A stretch of 64,000 nucleotides of DNA from Scenedesmus sp. ARA3 (lineage: Eukaryota > Chlorophyta > Chlorophyceae > Sphaeropleales > Scenedesmaceae), in the NCBI GenBank assembly GCA_004335835.1, contig RWJK01001973.1:303326-367325 (forward strand), read 5' to 3'. The notes beneath the pieces are model-generated. The model did no database searches. It saw only the letters and a list, made by a program, of their open reading frames with translations, and was not told where the DNA came from. This document shows positions 1-11,708 of the stretch, piece after piece. Positions within the stretch are counted from its first letter, which is position 1; each line of letters begins with the position of its first letter. The translations under genes and the position numbers were made by a program.

Positions 1-1079
1 GGCCGCTGCTGCAGCTGACAGCACTGAGCGACCTGTGCATAGGTGGTGAGGTGGTGAATGATGACGTTGTGATCGTTGTGCTGTCACAGCTGAGCAGCCT
101 GCGGACGCTACACGTGATTAATGCGCGAGCGATCACAGACAGGGGCTTGCTGGCGCTAACTGCCCTCCGCCAGCTGACGTGGCTAGCAGTCGGCGGTTGT
201 GGGATCAGCTTCGAAGTGTCGCGAGACTTTGCAAGTCAGTGGCATGCCCCCGACGACATCCATGGAGAAAGCCTGGAGCTTCCTGAGGAGGTGCGCTGCC
301 CTGATGCTGCGCTGAGTTTATTGGGGTTATCTAGCGAAAGGTTGCACTTGCAGTGGGCTGGAGGCGTGCCATGCAAATGTTGACGCACATAGCCCTGCAC
401 AGGCTTCAACAGCAGGACAATGCTGACACACCGGCTTGTCTTGGTCTTCTGCTCTGCAGGACTTCGATGGCGAACGCCGACTGGACCCATTGCCACCCGT
501 GTGGCTGCAGCTGCTGAGCCGCTGCGTGCGCAGCAACCACCTACATAGTTGCGGCAGTGATTGGAGTCTCACCTGTGGCAAAGTGGCATTGAAACAGCTG
601 ACGGCTCTGCAAGCAGGTGGGAGCAGACAGCCCACTGCTTACATGTGTGTAAACCCACAACAGCTGTGCACTATGATGCGCGATGCAGCGGGTGCACAGC
701 AGACCATCAGGTGTAGATCAGCCATCATCATGGTGCAGTGCAGTAGCACGAGTTGCATTCAGCACTGTGGTTGGTCTGGCACAGTCGGCCTGCCTCAGAT
801 TGGTTGAGTGCCTGGTCGCTGTGCTTGGCTGCGCATTAACATGCAATGTGGATGCCAGCACCAAACGCAACTGACACTCATGTAATCTGCTTGTGCCGCG
901 CTAACACCGCAGGCACTCAACAGCAGGTAGCTGCGCTGGAAGTGCGGCTGGCTGCAAGGGACCAGCACGCTGAAGCTGTCCAGCAGCACCTGGCAGCAGC
1001 AGAAGTGCACACAACTGAGCTGGAGCAGCGCCTGGCAGCAGCAGAGGCGGAGCTAGCTGCATATCGTGCACAGCGCTAG
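1..1079 (+). CDS. Leucine-rich-repeat / coiled-coil protein, 3' part
   Basis: Partial gene running in from the left edge. The first about 250 bases read as leucine-rich repeat units (for example LSQLSSLRTLHVINARAITD followed by LTALRQLTWLAVGGCGIS). The last exon starts near 913 after an AG acceptor and gives an Ala/Gln/Glu-rich heptad coiled coil (QQQVAALEVRLAARDQHAEA through LEQRLAAAEAELAAYRAQR), with a stop ending at 1079. The same order, LRR followed by a Q/A-rich coiled-coil exon, occurs in the F-box protein at 41.9-44.2 kb, so this may be the 3' end of a related gene. The exons between 250 and 913 are unclear; a reading frame at 436-620 is possible but unconvincing. Function unknown beyond likely protein binding. 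Confidence 0.5.
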
Positions 1080-1105
1080 CAGCAAGGGATAAACAACCTG
1101 ACGAC

Positions 1106-1272
1106 GAAGCCGTCCAGTAGGAGCTGGCAGCAGCTGGCAGCACCAAAAGTGCGCGCAACTGGGCTGGAGCAGCGTCTGGCTGCAGCAACAGCTTGCTGAC
1201 CTGGCCGCATCGCAGGCGCAAGCTGCAAGGCTGCAGCAACAGCTCGCAACAGAGATGCATGCAAGGCTAGTC
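1106..1272 (+). pseudogene. Decayed coiled-coil repeat units downstream of the stop
   Basis: Just past the stop at 1079 the DNA still resembles the coiled-coil coding repeat: GLEQRLAA is readable near 1161-1185, then in another frame LADLAASQAQAARLQQQLA up to a stop near 1275. The units are separated by frame changes. This looks like a continuation of the coiled-coil exon that became untranslated after a stop or frameshift. Confidence 0.4.
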
Positions 1273-1279
1273 TGAAAAT

Positions 1280-2130
1280 GCAGTTGACAGCGGTGAACAC
1301 GCAGCTTGCAGCTTGCCTTATGCGAGTGATGGCTTCGAGTGTAGCAGTATGGTTAGGGTTGTTGTTGTGGTGTGTGCCCCGTGTGGCCATGTCACCACAG
1401 CACAGTGAGCAGGTGCTATCTGCTGTATACAGCTGCCACCTGTTTTGCCTTGCTGATACATTGCCGTTGTTGCGCCGAATGCTGCGTTTTGGACTGTGCA
1501 TAGTACTGCAGTGTGACTGGTGAGGTACTGGTTTTGCTAGTTGGCAGGGGCACACGTCACAGAGCGTGACATTGTTCCCGCCCTCTGCCCTGGCATCTGG
1601 CTGTATGATCCTGCTCCAGTGCCCACGGTGACTATCACCTGTCACATGCATTGTGGACTTTGCATGGTACGTACACAGTGTGGTGAAGGCCACCCTGCAC
1701 ATTGTGTGTGCTTTGGTGAGTATACTAAATTGCTTAGGGGCGCTTTGATGGCAACTGGAGGTGGCAGCCTGGCACTGACAAGCTTTCAGGCACTACGGCT
1801 GAGCGCTACTGCAAACAGTTGCAACTCGTGACCAATTGGTCATGAGAATGTGTTTGCTGTGTATTTACGTGAGGCTCAGCTTGTCAGAGTACATGCTGGT
1901 AATTCCACAGAGTAACCTTGTGCAAGTACTCTGGTTCACATTTCTGAAGCTGATCCTTGAGCTGAGGCGGGGCCTGATGCCGCAGTGCGGCTCCAGCGCC
2001 TACTGCGGTGCTGCTATCCCTGGCGGTGGTTCTTAAGTAAGACATAACCATGAACATTGTCAGCGCGCTGACTGGCTCCGTCCTCAAGTTGCATTGCTCA
2101 CAGAAAGTGCTTTGACACCCCAACAGAACA
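1280..2130. other. No recognised gene
   Basis: Several short open frames on both strands, none with a domain or splice pattern that can be supported. It separates the LRR remnant from the CYP51 remnant. Confidence 0.4.
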
Positions 2131-2657
2131 GTGCTTTATTCGCTGCTTGGCAGTTGCAGGCCAACTCCCACTACCTTTGTGTCGCGTACCGGAAATGCGG
2201 TGTACGAGCCGGCGCGCTTCCTGCCGCCGCGTGAGGAGGACAAGGCCAAGCCCTTCAGCTACCTTGGCTTTGGCGGTGGCCGTCACGCATGCATCCGGCA
2301 GAACTTCGCATACCTGCAGGTGCGGCCCGCTCCTGGGTGCCTGGGCAGCCGTATCCTGCTTGATTCGGCTACCGCCATGCGTTGCCTGGTGCCAGTGGCT
2401 ACATGAATGCTTTGCCAGCGCTGCGCACAGTGCCTCAAGCCACTACCTTGCACTTTGCTGTTGCCACCGCAACCTGTTCCTGCTTCCGCTTTGATCCCCT
2501 TTGTCACCTGCGCAGATCAAGTCAATCTGGAGCGTGATGCTGCGCAACTTTGGCTTTGAGATGCTGGACCCCGTGCCTGCACCCAGACTACGACTCCATG
2601 GTCATTGGGCCCAAGCCGGCACGCATTTGCTACACGCGCAGGAAGCTGGCAGCGTAA
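2131..2657 (+). pseudogene. CYP51: Sterol 14-demethylase (CYP51) 3' fragment, probably inactive
   Basis: Two exons of a cytochrome P450. The first (ending at 2319 before GT) reads YEPARFLPPREEDKAKPFSY, then LGFGGGRHACIRQNFAYLQ, the haem-binding loop. The second (2516-2657) reads IKSIWSVMLRNFGFEMLDPV, then changes frame by one extra base near 2580 and continues PDYDSMVIGPKPARICYTRR to a stop. Wording and order match CYP51, which demethylates the sterol precursor obtusifoliol/lanosterol in the endoplasmic reticulum. Two defects are visible: the near-invariant Gly after the haem Cys pattern (FxxGxxxCxG) is Arg, and the C-terminal frame is broken. No N-terminal P450 exons were found upstream. A functional CYP51 is presumably elsewhere. 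An assembly error could explain the frameshift but less easily the Arg and the missing 5' exons. Confidence 0.75.
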
Positions 2658-5300
2658 AGCAGCTGCTGCGGGGGGGCCTGGAGCACTGCCAAAATGGGGG
2701 TAGGGATTTTTGGCCTCCTTGTGTGTGCCTGCTTGCTGCCTGTGAGGGGCGGTGGAGGTTGCTGCTGGTGCCAGCTGCTGCTGCACCCTGTTGCAGTTTG
2801 GCAGTGAGTGTTCTGCTTGTTGTGATGTGGTCAGGCTGGTATGCGTCAGCCTGTGTTGTGAGCGATGCGCCAACAGCAGCGCTGCAGCACTGCTACAGTA
2901 GCCCTGCAACAGGGGCAAGTCAATCTGAACTGTAGTGTTTTGTTGATGTATGTAGCGGCATGTGCATGCTGCATGGCAGCAGTTCTGGGCGCTGCCTTGC
3001 TCGTGCTGGCCAAGCAGCATCAGCTTTCCTGTCGGCTGCTCTTCCCTGACTGCTCTGTGCTGCATGTGTGGCTGGGCATCAATCTGCCATTCATTGCCAA
3101 AAGGGGGGGGGGGCTGTGGCAGAGGAAGGGGGAGGTGAGCGGCGTTCAGTTGAGGCAGGGCTGGTGTGCGCTGGTGCGTAGCAGGTTTGGTTCAGTAGTG
3201 CAAGTGCTGATCAGAGGGACTGAGTGCTCCAGCAGCGGCGGCACGCAGTATGCCATGGTGTTTCCTCGTCAGCTTGTTTTGTTGGATGTGTTGAGCGCAC
3301 TTTTCAGACGCTGAGCTGTAGAGAGGCTGTGCAACTGCTGGATCAATATTCCTGCAAAACTCCTGTGGAAGCATGACTTGGGCTGTGGATGTGTAGCCTC
3401 TGCAGTTTGTGCCATACATTCGCTTTCGCGCAGCAGTGCAAAATGTATGCTTTGCCCACAGCAGGGACATGTGTCTGGCTGCTTTGCATTGCCGCTGCAG
3501 CTTTCCTGCAAGCATACGGTGATAGCAAGCGTGTGCTGTTGGTAGCATGACGCCAGCCTGGCAAGCCTGTTGTGCTACACAAGCTCAAGCAAAGCTCTCT
3601 GCAGGCAGATGATGCTCAAAGCAGGCGCAGCAGGACCATCAGCGTAATTGCATGCAACTTGAAGGAGCACATGCTGCAGTGCATGGGCTGGACCTGCTTG
3701 CTTCAGAAGTACATGGTGGTTGTTTCACTTCTTTGTGATTGGACAGCTGAGTGTGCTGCACAGCCCGCTAAGATCTCGAGTATGTGCTCTGGTTGCTGTT
3801 GCATAGAAGCTTCGTGTGGTTGTACCCATCGTGTCAGTACTTCTGGCTAGCGAGGATGCTGCCACCAACCAAAGCGGATGGCGTGTGTCACCTTGGTCTG
3901 CTTGGCCGAGAGAGCAATATGCTACTGTGTATGAAGCACTCTGTAACCTTTGTCGCCGCTGCAGCCTCTGCCACTGCTTCAAGCGCAACACCTTGTTGCC
4001 GCGACGCATTGCTGCATGCTGCACTGTTTGCTGCTTACCAGCAGAGCCAAAAAGTATGATAGATCTGGCTGTTTGAGAGCAACCCTGCAGTTGCAGGCTG
4101 CCAGCAAAGCGCCAGCAGCAGCTGTGGAATGCCGCTGGATGCTTCCTGCAGGGTGCGTGCGCACATGTGGGCATGTGCTTGCAATCTGGCCACCATGATA
4201 TGCAACCACACTCGCCGTCAGCGTGCAAATACCATGTCACAACCATCTCAGTTGCATCGCTACCTTGCCGCCTTTCCTTCGGTTGGCGTTGGATATCTAG
4301 CCTCTTCATGAGCTTGTGCCAATGTCTCAGTGAGTTCTGGCTGTGTTGATGTCTACTAGCTATGGCATGCATCAAATACTTGCCATCATGGCAGTGATTG
4401 CAGATCTTCAGGCCAAGGTGTACGACCATTGGGTAGTGCCTGCAAGCTGTCAAAAGTTCGTTTATCCATCAACCGTGACTTACTTTGATCTGCTGGCGTC
4501 TTGCGTACCTGGCGGCAGATGCTTACTTGTCGATCAACTAAGCATGCACAGCACCCACAACTAGGGTTTTTTGAAATCGTCACATGACATGCCATGACAC
4601 ATAGCACGCCCCTCAAAGAGATGAACAATGAGGCAGTACAGGAAAGCAAGCTGGGTTCGGTTTGTATGTTGCTTGCAGCAATATTTTCACGGGTTGCTGG
4701 GCGCGCAAACATAGGACGTCGCACTTGCACCACCAATTGAACTTTCGCAGACGAGTCTGAGCGTTGATGTAAACAGATATTGGTGATAGATTCGCGAGCG
4801 TTGCTCTGGGTGACTGCTTACGCTGCCATGCAGCATCAGCAGCCTCAGCCAGCGTTGCTGTGCCAGTGGGCACGCCGCAAGGTTGCGAAGCCGAAGCCGG
4901 GTTTTTTCTACAAACATGACTACGCCACGCCTGATGTGATGGCAAGCTTGCGTGAGAGTGAGTGCTGCTCAACTGTTGGCAGCAGATCAACACTGCAGGC
5001 TCTGGCACAGAGCAGAGGCCTGCAGCAGGCTCTTACACCTGCATGCATGCCCTGCTGACCACCACAGTTGACAAGAGGCTGTTGATCAGACATAAATTAA
5101 TCTGCAAGAAGTTCCTGCACTGTGCTGCTGCTTGAAGCGTTAGTTGTACCGCCTGGAGACAGCTTCCTGGGCTCATGGCGTTGAAATGAGCAAACACCTA
5201 CAACAAAGCAGCATCTGGTCATCTGTCGTCATCAGTGCAGAGTTTTAATGAAGAACAGCAGGTTCCTGCAGCCTGTGGGCTCACTGCCCCCCAGCTCTTT
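2658..5300. other. No recognised gene
   Basis: About 2.6 kb with many short open frames but no domain. One stretch near 4870-4960 (+) reads KPKPGFFYKHDYATPDVMAS with normal-looking amino-acid composition and could be a lone exon, but nothing adjoining supports a gene. A run of ten G lies at about 3103. Confidence 0.4.
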
Positions 5301-5664
5301 GTTTTTCCACTTGCAGGAGCCTGCTGTACTTGGATGAGTCACCTGCCCTGCTCACCGCTGCTGTGCGCCTGCAATGTGTTTGCCACACCCCTCCCTGCAC
5401 AGGCAAGCATGTCGAGGTGCGCCTGACTTTGATGACACGCTGGCTGAGGTATAGGCGATTCAGCCTGGCGACCTGCCAACAAGTGTTTTTTCACTTGCAG
5501 GAGCCTGCTGTACGCTGATGAGTCATCCTGTCATGCTCACTGCTGCCGTGCGCTTGCAATGAATTTGCCACACCCCTCCCTGCACAGGCAAGCATGTCGA
5601 GGTGCGCGCCGACTTTGATGACACGCTGGCTAAGGTGTCAGCCCTTCACCCAGAAGACCTGCCC
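5301..5664 (+). repeat. 184-bp tandem duplication covering exon sequence
   Basis: The stretch beginning near 5301 recurs starting near 5485, offset 184 bases. Both copies carry cacttgcaggagcctgctgt, then cacccctccctgcacaggca and the beginning of a coding exon. In the second copy this exon reads KHVEVRADFDDTLAKVSA and is intact. In the first copy two bases are missing after GTGCGC, so the frame is lost and similarity fades by about 5480. The first copy is therefore a duplicated, decayed exon with its acceptor site. Confidence 0.75.
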
Positions 5665-7558
5665 AAGAAGATTGCGGCCGCCAAGCAGAAGAGAGACCTG
5701 GAGCTGCACAAGACGCAGGACCAGGCCCAGCTGTACTACATCCAGGCGTACCATAACAAGGTCATCGCAGAGCTTGAGCTCCACGAGGCCCTGCTGCAGG
5801 CCAACTTCGACTTCCACCTGTCAGCTGATGCCGACAATCCATCGGTGCTGGCACTGCTCCTAAACGCTGTGGTCCTGCAGCACCTGGGCGAGCGCGAGAT
5901 GAAGAGGCGCAGCTTCTACTTCACAGCATGGTGAGCGCAGACATTGGAACGTGGCTTGCATGCTTGCTTGGGCTGTTGCTGTAATGATGCATCATGCCTC
6001 AGTAGAGCAGCAAGAAGCAGCAGTGTATGGGAGTGGGCGCTGCAGTGACCAGCAGACTACATGCAGTGTGCAGCTGCAACACGCTTGTGCAAGTAGAGTT
6101 GCTGCTGCCCTTGAGCGCTTGCATGTGAGCTGTTTGCGCAGCTGCAACTCCTGGGACCACCTGTCAGCCCGCCTGACCTTTGCCCCGCTACCCTGCCTCC
6201 CCCACCTTTGCAGGAAGTCCATGATGCGCGTACGGCTCGCTGATGGCACCGAGCGGGAGTACCCCGTCATCACAGCGCACGCCTGCCACGGACACGTCAT
6301 GATCTGCAAGCTCAACCACGGGCTGGACCACGCCTGGGTGACGGGCTTCCAGAAGCAGCAGGGCATCATCAAGGACTTCCTGGCCGACGTCGGAGTGGCC
6401 GAGGAGAGCCTGCTCAGCGAGCAGCAGCAGCAGCAGCTGGACAGCTTGCTGGGCGAGGGGCGCTATGAGTGCCACTGTGGGCAACAGTGGCTGAAGTTTG
6501 CGCTTGATGAGCGCAACGTCAACAGCCGCTGGAACCATATCATCAGTGTGGTGCCCACTGGGACAGTGCAGCTGATTGAGAGCATGGCTGCAGCCAAGCG
6601 CGCTATTGAAGCGGCAGGTGGCAGGTGCGTAAGGTCTCGAACATAGTGCATTGCATGGGAGTGCAGGGACAGGTGCCCAGCAATCTAACTGCATGCAATG
6701 GCAGTACTGGCAGCATTTGCCAGCCTGTGGCTCTGCCGTCATCTTGCCAGCCTGCCCGCTGATAATGAACAAACAAGTGATGTCCGTCTGCACACTCATG
6801 TGGTCCTTGCTCTCCTGCTGGTCCTGCAGCTTCACTGCTTACATCACCACCTGCAACGGGCGGCTGCCACTGGTAGTAGCTGTGCTGCAGCTGCAGCTGG
6901 ACCCGCTGGGCGAGGTGTTCATTGAGCGCCGCATCCAGCTGAGCTCGCTTAGGACGCTGAAGGAGATGCGCAGCGGCAGCTGGAGTGATCACAGGGGGCA
7001 ACTGGCAACGGACGTGCATGGTGAGCTGCAGACGCCGGCTTTTTGCTGTCGAAATCATGCATCAGCCTCTGTGTCCTCGACGTGCAGCACTAGGGGCAAG
7101 GTTAAGTCTGCATGATGTTTGCACATGCTGCCACATCGAACAATTGCACGCTGCTACCCTCTTCTGCTCATCTTGTCACGCTGTTGCAACCTACTGCACC
7201 TCTACTGCTGCAGATGCGGTGGTGGTGATCTTGGACGACCTGCTGGTGCGCTGGTGGCTGGGCAAGGAGGACAACGCCAAGTTCCAGTGCAGCATGCCCA
7301 ACGGCAGGGCGGTGCTGTCACGGCCAGTGGGCCTGCAGGTGGCGCCTGTGTGGACTGTGGCAGGCGAGGACCCAAGCCATGTCAACCAGATGCTGGCTGC
7401 GCTGGACATCGCAGTGGAGGTGAGGCAAGGGTGCTGGCATGGCTGCAGAATGTTTTGGTGCGTGTCGTCTTAACATTGCGTTGGAGCCCAGCAGGAAAGA
7501 TGGCTGCATCCACTATGCTGATGCGCAGGACTATGCGCTGAAGCCACTGCCGCTGTAA
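5588..7558 (+). CDS. Uncharacterised protein (5.6-7.6 kb gene)
   Basis: Not recognised. Likely exons: 5588-5930, 6214-6628, 6891-7020, 7214-7419 and a short last exon from about 7487 to the stop at 7558; phases agree between the first four. The first exon gives a charged helical segment (KIAAAKQKRDLELHKTQDQA, QLYYIQAYHNKVIAELELHE). The second gives REYPVITAHACHGHVMICKL, a His/Cys-rich stretch, then a helical part with a five-Gln run and SRWNHIISVVPTGTVQLIES. The fourth contains VVVILDDLLVRWWLGKEDNA. The last ends in HYADAQDYALKPLPL. The 5' end is unresolved; an earlier exon probably starts near 5501 after a ttgcag acceptor. The donor of exon 2 and the last acceptor are the weakest calls. No known family is claimed. 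Confidence 0.6.
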
Positions 7559-7716
7559 ATCATGCCAGCGTGCGTTCCTGCCAGCTGCGCTCTTACACTG
7601 TCTGCTCTGTTTGGCTCCGATCGGTGCACTACCCAGGTATATTGCACATTTCAGGCTTCTTGCCGCAGTATTGCTGAGTGTGATTGCTGCCCCGCTCTGT
7701 TGGCTTTTGCTCGCAG

Positions 7717-7931
7717 GAGGTGGGCATGCCTGATGTTGCACGCATCAAGCCAAGCACGGCAACACTCACACAGAAGCTGCAGCAGGCGCAGCCACTGCCA
7801 GCCCCCTTGCCCGCGCCAGCACCCACCCGTGTTCCAGGCCCGCCAGCAGCAATGGCCTACGATGCACACAGGCCCACGGCAACACAGGCACTGCCACAGC
7901 CGCCACCTCTGCTGCTGCAGCAGCAACAGGT

Positions 7932-7962
<31 letters not shown>

Positions 7963-8570
7963 GTGCAGCAGCAGCAGCAGCAGCAGGTGCAGGTGCAGGT
8001 GCAACAGCAGCAGCAAGGCCTGCCCTCGCATGTGCCTACACATCAGCCACTCACGCAGCAGCAGCAGCCACAGCAGCAAGGCCTGTCACCCCATATGCTT
8101 GCGCAGCAGCAGCAGCAGCAGCAGCAACAGCAACAGCAGCAGCAGCGGCAGCGGCAGCGAGAAACAGCTGACATGGCATCACATAGTGCGGTGAGCAGCA
8201 TGCACTGACCTTCTGTGCAAGTATCCGGATGAAAGCAGCTGCCGCGTATCACATCTGTGGGCAGAGTGCACCTTTGATAGTCCTGCAAGCCGACCTGCAA
8301 GCATTTTGCGTTGCCTGCTCTGCTACACCTGCACACGGCAACAGTAGCTGTCCTGGTAGTGTTCATTACTGATGCTGCCCTGTTGCCATCCATGACACCC
8401 CTGCAATACAGGAGGGAGGCATGGCAGGAGCACCCTGGGCGACATCAAGCAGCCACGCCCACCAGCAAGCTGGTGGACACGCGCCAGAGGCCACCCACGG
8501 GCTTCCAACCTGCAGCAGCAGCAGCTTCGGCAACCTCCACAGCCCCGGCGTTTCACCCAGTGCCGCCGCC

Positions 8571-8606
<36 letters not shown>

Positions 8607-9076
8607 GCAGCATGCGCATACTATGAAGGCGCTGGCACAGCAGCTGCTTCAGGGGCAGTGGCAACAGCAGCAGCTGAGCGATCAGGGGGCATCATCAGCC
8701 AGCTTCGTGGTGAGAAATGTGATCTGGCTGATCATTGTACTTGACACGTTGCACAAGGGCCAGTCAGGTCCTTGTAAGATGCATTTGCTGTGTATACCTG
8801 CGATCCCCTGTGTTGTTCTGCTGATGCTCGGATGTGGTTAGGATGCTCTCGTGTGTGGTGTGCATTGCAGCATTCCTTATAGTGTTGGTGGCATCCCCCC
8901 GCTTTGAGCCCAGACAAGTTGCTGACCTTGCAATTGCTGCTCCCTGCACTCCTAATGCTGCTTTAGGAGGCTGGCGCAGGCACAGCCCCGTCACAAGCAT
9001 CGCCGTGGCCCATGCTGCACCAGAACTCTGCAAGCGCCCAGTCCTCTGGAGTGCGTCAGCTGCAGCCGCCACGTCC

Positions 9077-9107
<31 letters not shown>

Positions 9108-10144
9108 TCCCTGCAAGCTGGCAGCAGTTCAGCTGGCTGCTACTCCGCGCCTTGGCAGCCAAGCCATGAGTTTAAGCAGCCGCCAGCTCGGTTGCAGGCA
9201 GACACCCATGACAACAAGCGTGACCGCGAGGACACGCCGCGAGAGGAGCCCAGCCAGAAGACAGAACCAGGACGGCAGAGGCACGACAAACCAGGCAGCG
9301 GCAGCAGCAGCAGCGCCTACTACTCGCCTAGCAAGCGGCAGCCAGGCGGCACTGCTGTGCTGGCAGGAGCATCAGCAGTACTGGCAGCAGGGCACGCTAG
9401 TGAGCATGGCGAGGCAGTGCAGCCAGCTCATGGCCTGCCAAGCGGCAGCGGCGGCGTGCTGAGCATGCTGCAGCCAATGGCAGCTGGCGGCCACACTGCG
9501 GCAGCATTGGCAGCAGGTGTAGGGCCCATTGGCGCGGCTATGGCAGCGCATGGTGGACAGCAGCACCCGCAGCAGCAGCAACAGCAGCACTGGCAGACGC
9601 AGGCGCTGCACAGGAACCCATTTGAGCTCATGCCGCAGATGTGCAGCCACATGGTGCAGAAAGGGGTAACCAACAAGCATGTAATGAAGCAGCTGGCGCA
9701 GCTGGAGGACCAGCTGTGCAAGGTCGTGTTTAAAGGCGAGGCTGGCAGCCGCCCGCAGATGCAGCGCGTGTATGCGTTGCCGGGGTCCTTTGGACTCCCG
9801 CCCGACGGGCCTGCTGCGCGCGACGCGCTGCCTTCGCTCGCCAAGTTCAAGGAGCGGTTCATCAAGCAGCACCAGCAGGACCGCTGGGGCTTCCTGCGTG
9901 TGAAGGTGGATGCCAAGCCAGAGATGGGCGCCACTGCGGCGCTGGAGAAGCTCAACCAGTACTCTCTGCTGCTGCTGACCTGGCGCCTGCAGCACCATCC
10001 CAACCTGCCAGCTCGCTGGGGTGGCTGGTTGAGCTGATTGACGCTGACGGGGGAGCAGCAGCAGGGGCGGGCGGCGGCGGCACTGCCAGCCACCAGCAAA
10101 GGCGCTCTCAGATGCGCGGGCAGCTAGACCGCGCACAACTCTAG
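7717..10144 (+). CDS. Glutamine-rich protein with conserved C-terminal helical region
   Basis: Likely exons 7717-8190, about 8412-8706 and 8967-10037 or 10144. The first begins near MPDVARIKPSTATLTQKLQQ and soon becomes polyglutamine (7915-8150) broken by Val, Pro and Leu. The middle exon is read in the frame giving TSKLVDTRQRPPTGFQ and a Gln run, because only that frame leaves in phase 0 at its GTGAGA donor and joins the next exon. The third exon is low-complexity (Ser, His, Gln, Gly) and then ordered: NPFELMPQMCSHMVQKGVTN, HVMKQLAQLEDQLCKVVF, ALPSLAKFKERFIKQHQQDR. The frame ends at 10037 (RWGGWLS), but another frame continues GWLVELIDADGGAAAGAGGG to a stop at 10144 and looks like the true C terminus. 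Composition suggests a transcription or chromatin cofactor (Mediator-like), which is inference only. It may be joined to the preceding gene. Confidence 0.6.
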
Positions 10145-11624
10145 AGCAGTTGATGTCTGTGCATGGCATTCTTGTTGGGCCAGCTAGGACAGTGAAAGAG
10201 GGAGCTGCCAGCTAACTGGGCCTAGCAGGTGGCTTGGCAAGCAATTGCGCGGCATCTCATGCGATGCGTGTTGTCATGTGTGAGTGTTACACCGCAAGTG
10301 CTGAGCAGTTGAGCAGGCGCTGGCTGCGAATCATAGACTCCTGGCCTGGATAGACTTCTTGCAGCACCCTAGTACAGCCGCTGCAGCAGCAACAAACACC
10401 GTACGGTGTGCCGTGTTTGCTTTGTGTTGCTTGACTTGCTCATTTAATCATTCTTGTAGCCTGCTATGTGTGGAGCATGCCCCACCCTCAAGTCTTGTTG
10501 AAGTCAACAACGCTGACAAGCCAGCTGTGCTGCACAAACGCCAGCAGGCATGGCTGTAGGCAGCAGATGCTGCAAAGCAGGTGCAGCATAGCCATTGACA
10601 GCAGCAACACTAAGCAGGACCGCTTGGCAGCTGGGTGCATGAGCTAGACTTTGGCGGGTCTGCCAGCGTGCCAGGCGAGTGGGTTGCGAAACATATGTTA
10701 CAGTACACAATGCAATGCCTTGTGATGCCACAGGCGTGCAAGCTCTTGATAACATGCAGTAACACACCAAATTGTGACTCGCAGCTATAGCACCGCGACC
10801 TGTCACCAGCGCAGAGCTCTCTCCTTGAGGACACATAAACCTCTTAGCATCTGCCAGTTTGCCGCTGTTTGAGAGGTCATGCAGTGTGGTTCAGTGGCTG
10901 GTAGCTGCATATGCACTGCTGCAGTAGTTCACTGTGCTGCCCCTCCTCACCACCCCTTCTTATGCAGCATCCATCAGTGTGTCAGAGAGCATACTTACAT
11001 GTGGGTCCTGGCACAATCTCAGATAGTACGAGCCGCAATACGATGAACGCATGTTCAAAGACAAGTGAGTATGAGATTGAAGTTCTGTGAGCAGGATGCA
11101 CACCCTTGCATGCCATGTTGTAGTGCGAATGTAGCACTGTTTACTGGAACTGTGACAGCACTGTTCAATGTCACAATGTGACACAGCGCTCAACAGAACC
11201 TCACTTCACCGTCATGCTCTACATGCAATTCACGCGAACATATTCAGATTGTGCAACCGCACAGCCCAACCCAGAGCCAGGTTTTGGTCAGATGGCTGCA
11301 CTGCCAGCTCAGTGCCACTCAGGGGCTGGCCCAGCTAGCACGTGCCGTAAGGGGCAGGAAAAAATTGGGCAGCGGCTACCATGGGCGCTTCTAGGTTGGC
11401 TCTGCCACAGAGCACTGCGCACCATCAAAAGCACGACATTGTGACCGATGGATTGGCCACCATCAATGGTCATGGCATGCAGCAACCAGGGCTCAGGCTT
11501 TGGTTGGGTAATCAGGTTTGCTGCAAAGTAAGGCTGCCGCATACGCAATATTAAACTTGTAAATAGCAAAAAGCGTGGAGTTTGAACCACAACCAGAGGT
11601 GAGATACACCACGAACGACAAAAA

Positions 11625-11653
11625 GGTTAGCAACAGGTTAGCAACAGGTTAGC
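11625..11653. repeat. Short direct repeat, 11-bp unit
   Basis: The unit ggttagcaaca occurs twice followed by a partial third copy. No function assigned. Confidence 0.8.
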
Positions 11654-11708
11654 ATCATGTCAGTGCCAGAGCACCGCACTGCGGTGCTGGTACTTATAGC
11701 TACCGTGG

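Noticed and set aside
7651..8079. Long minus-strand open frame rich in leucine
   Set aside because: Antisense reading of the CAG repeat on the plus strand (CTG = Leu); no other support.
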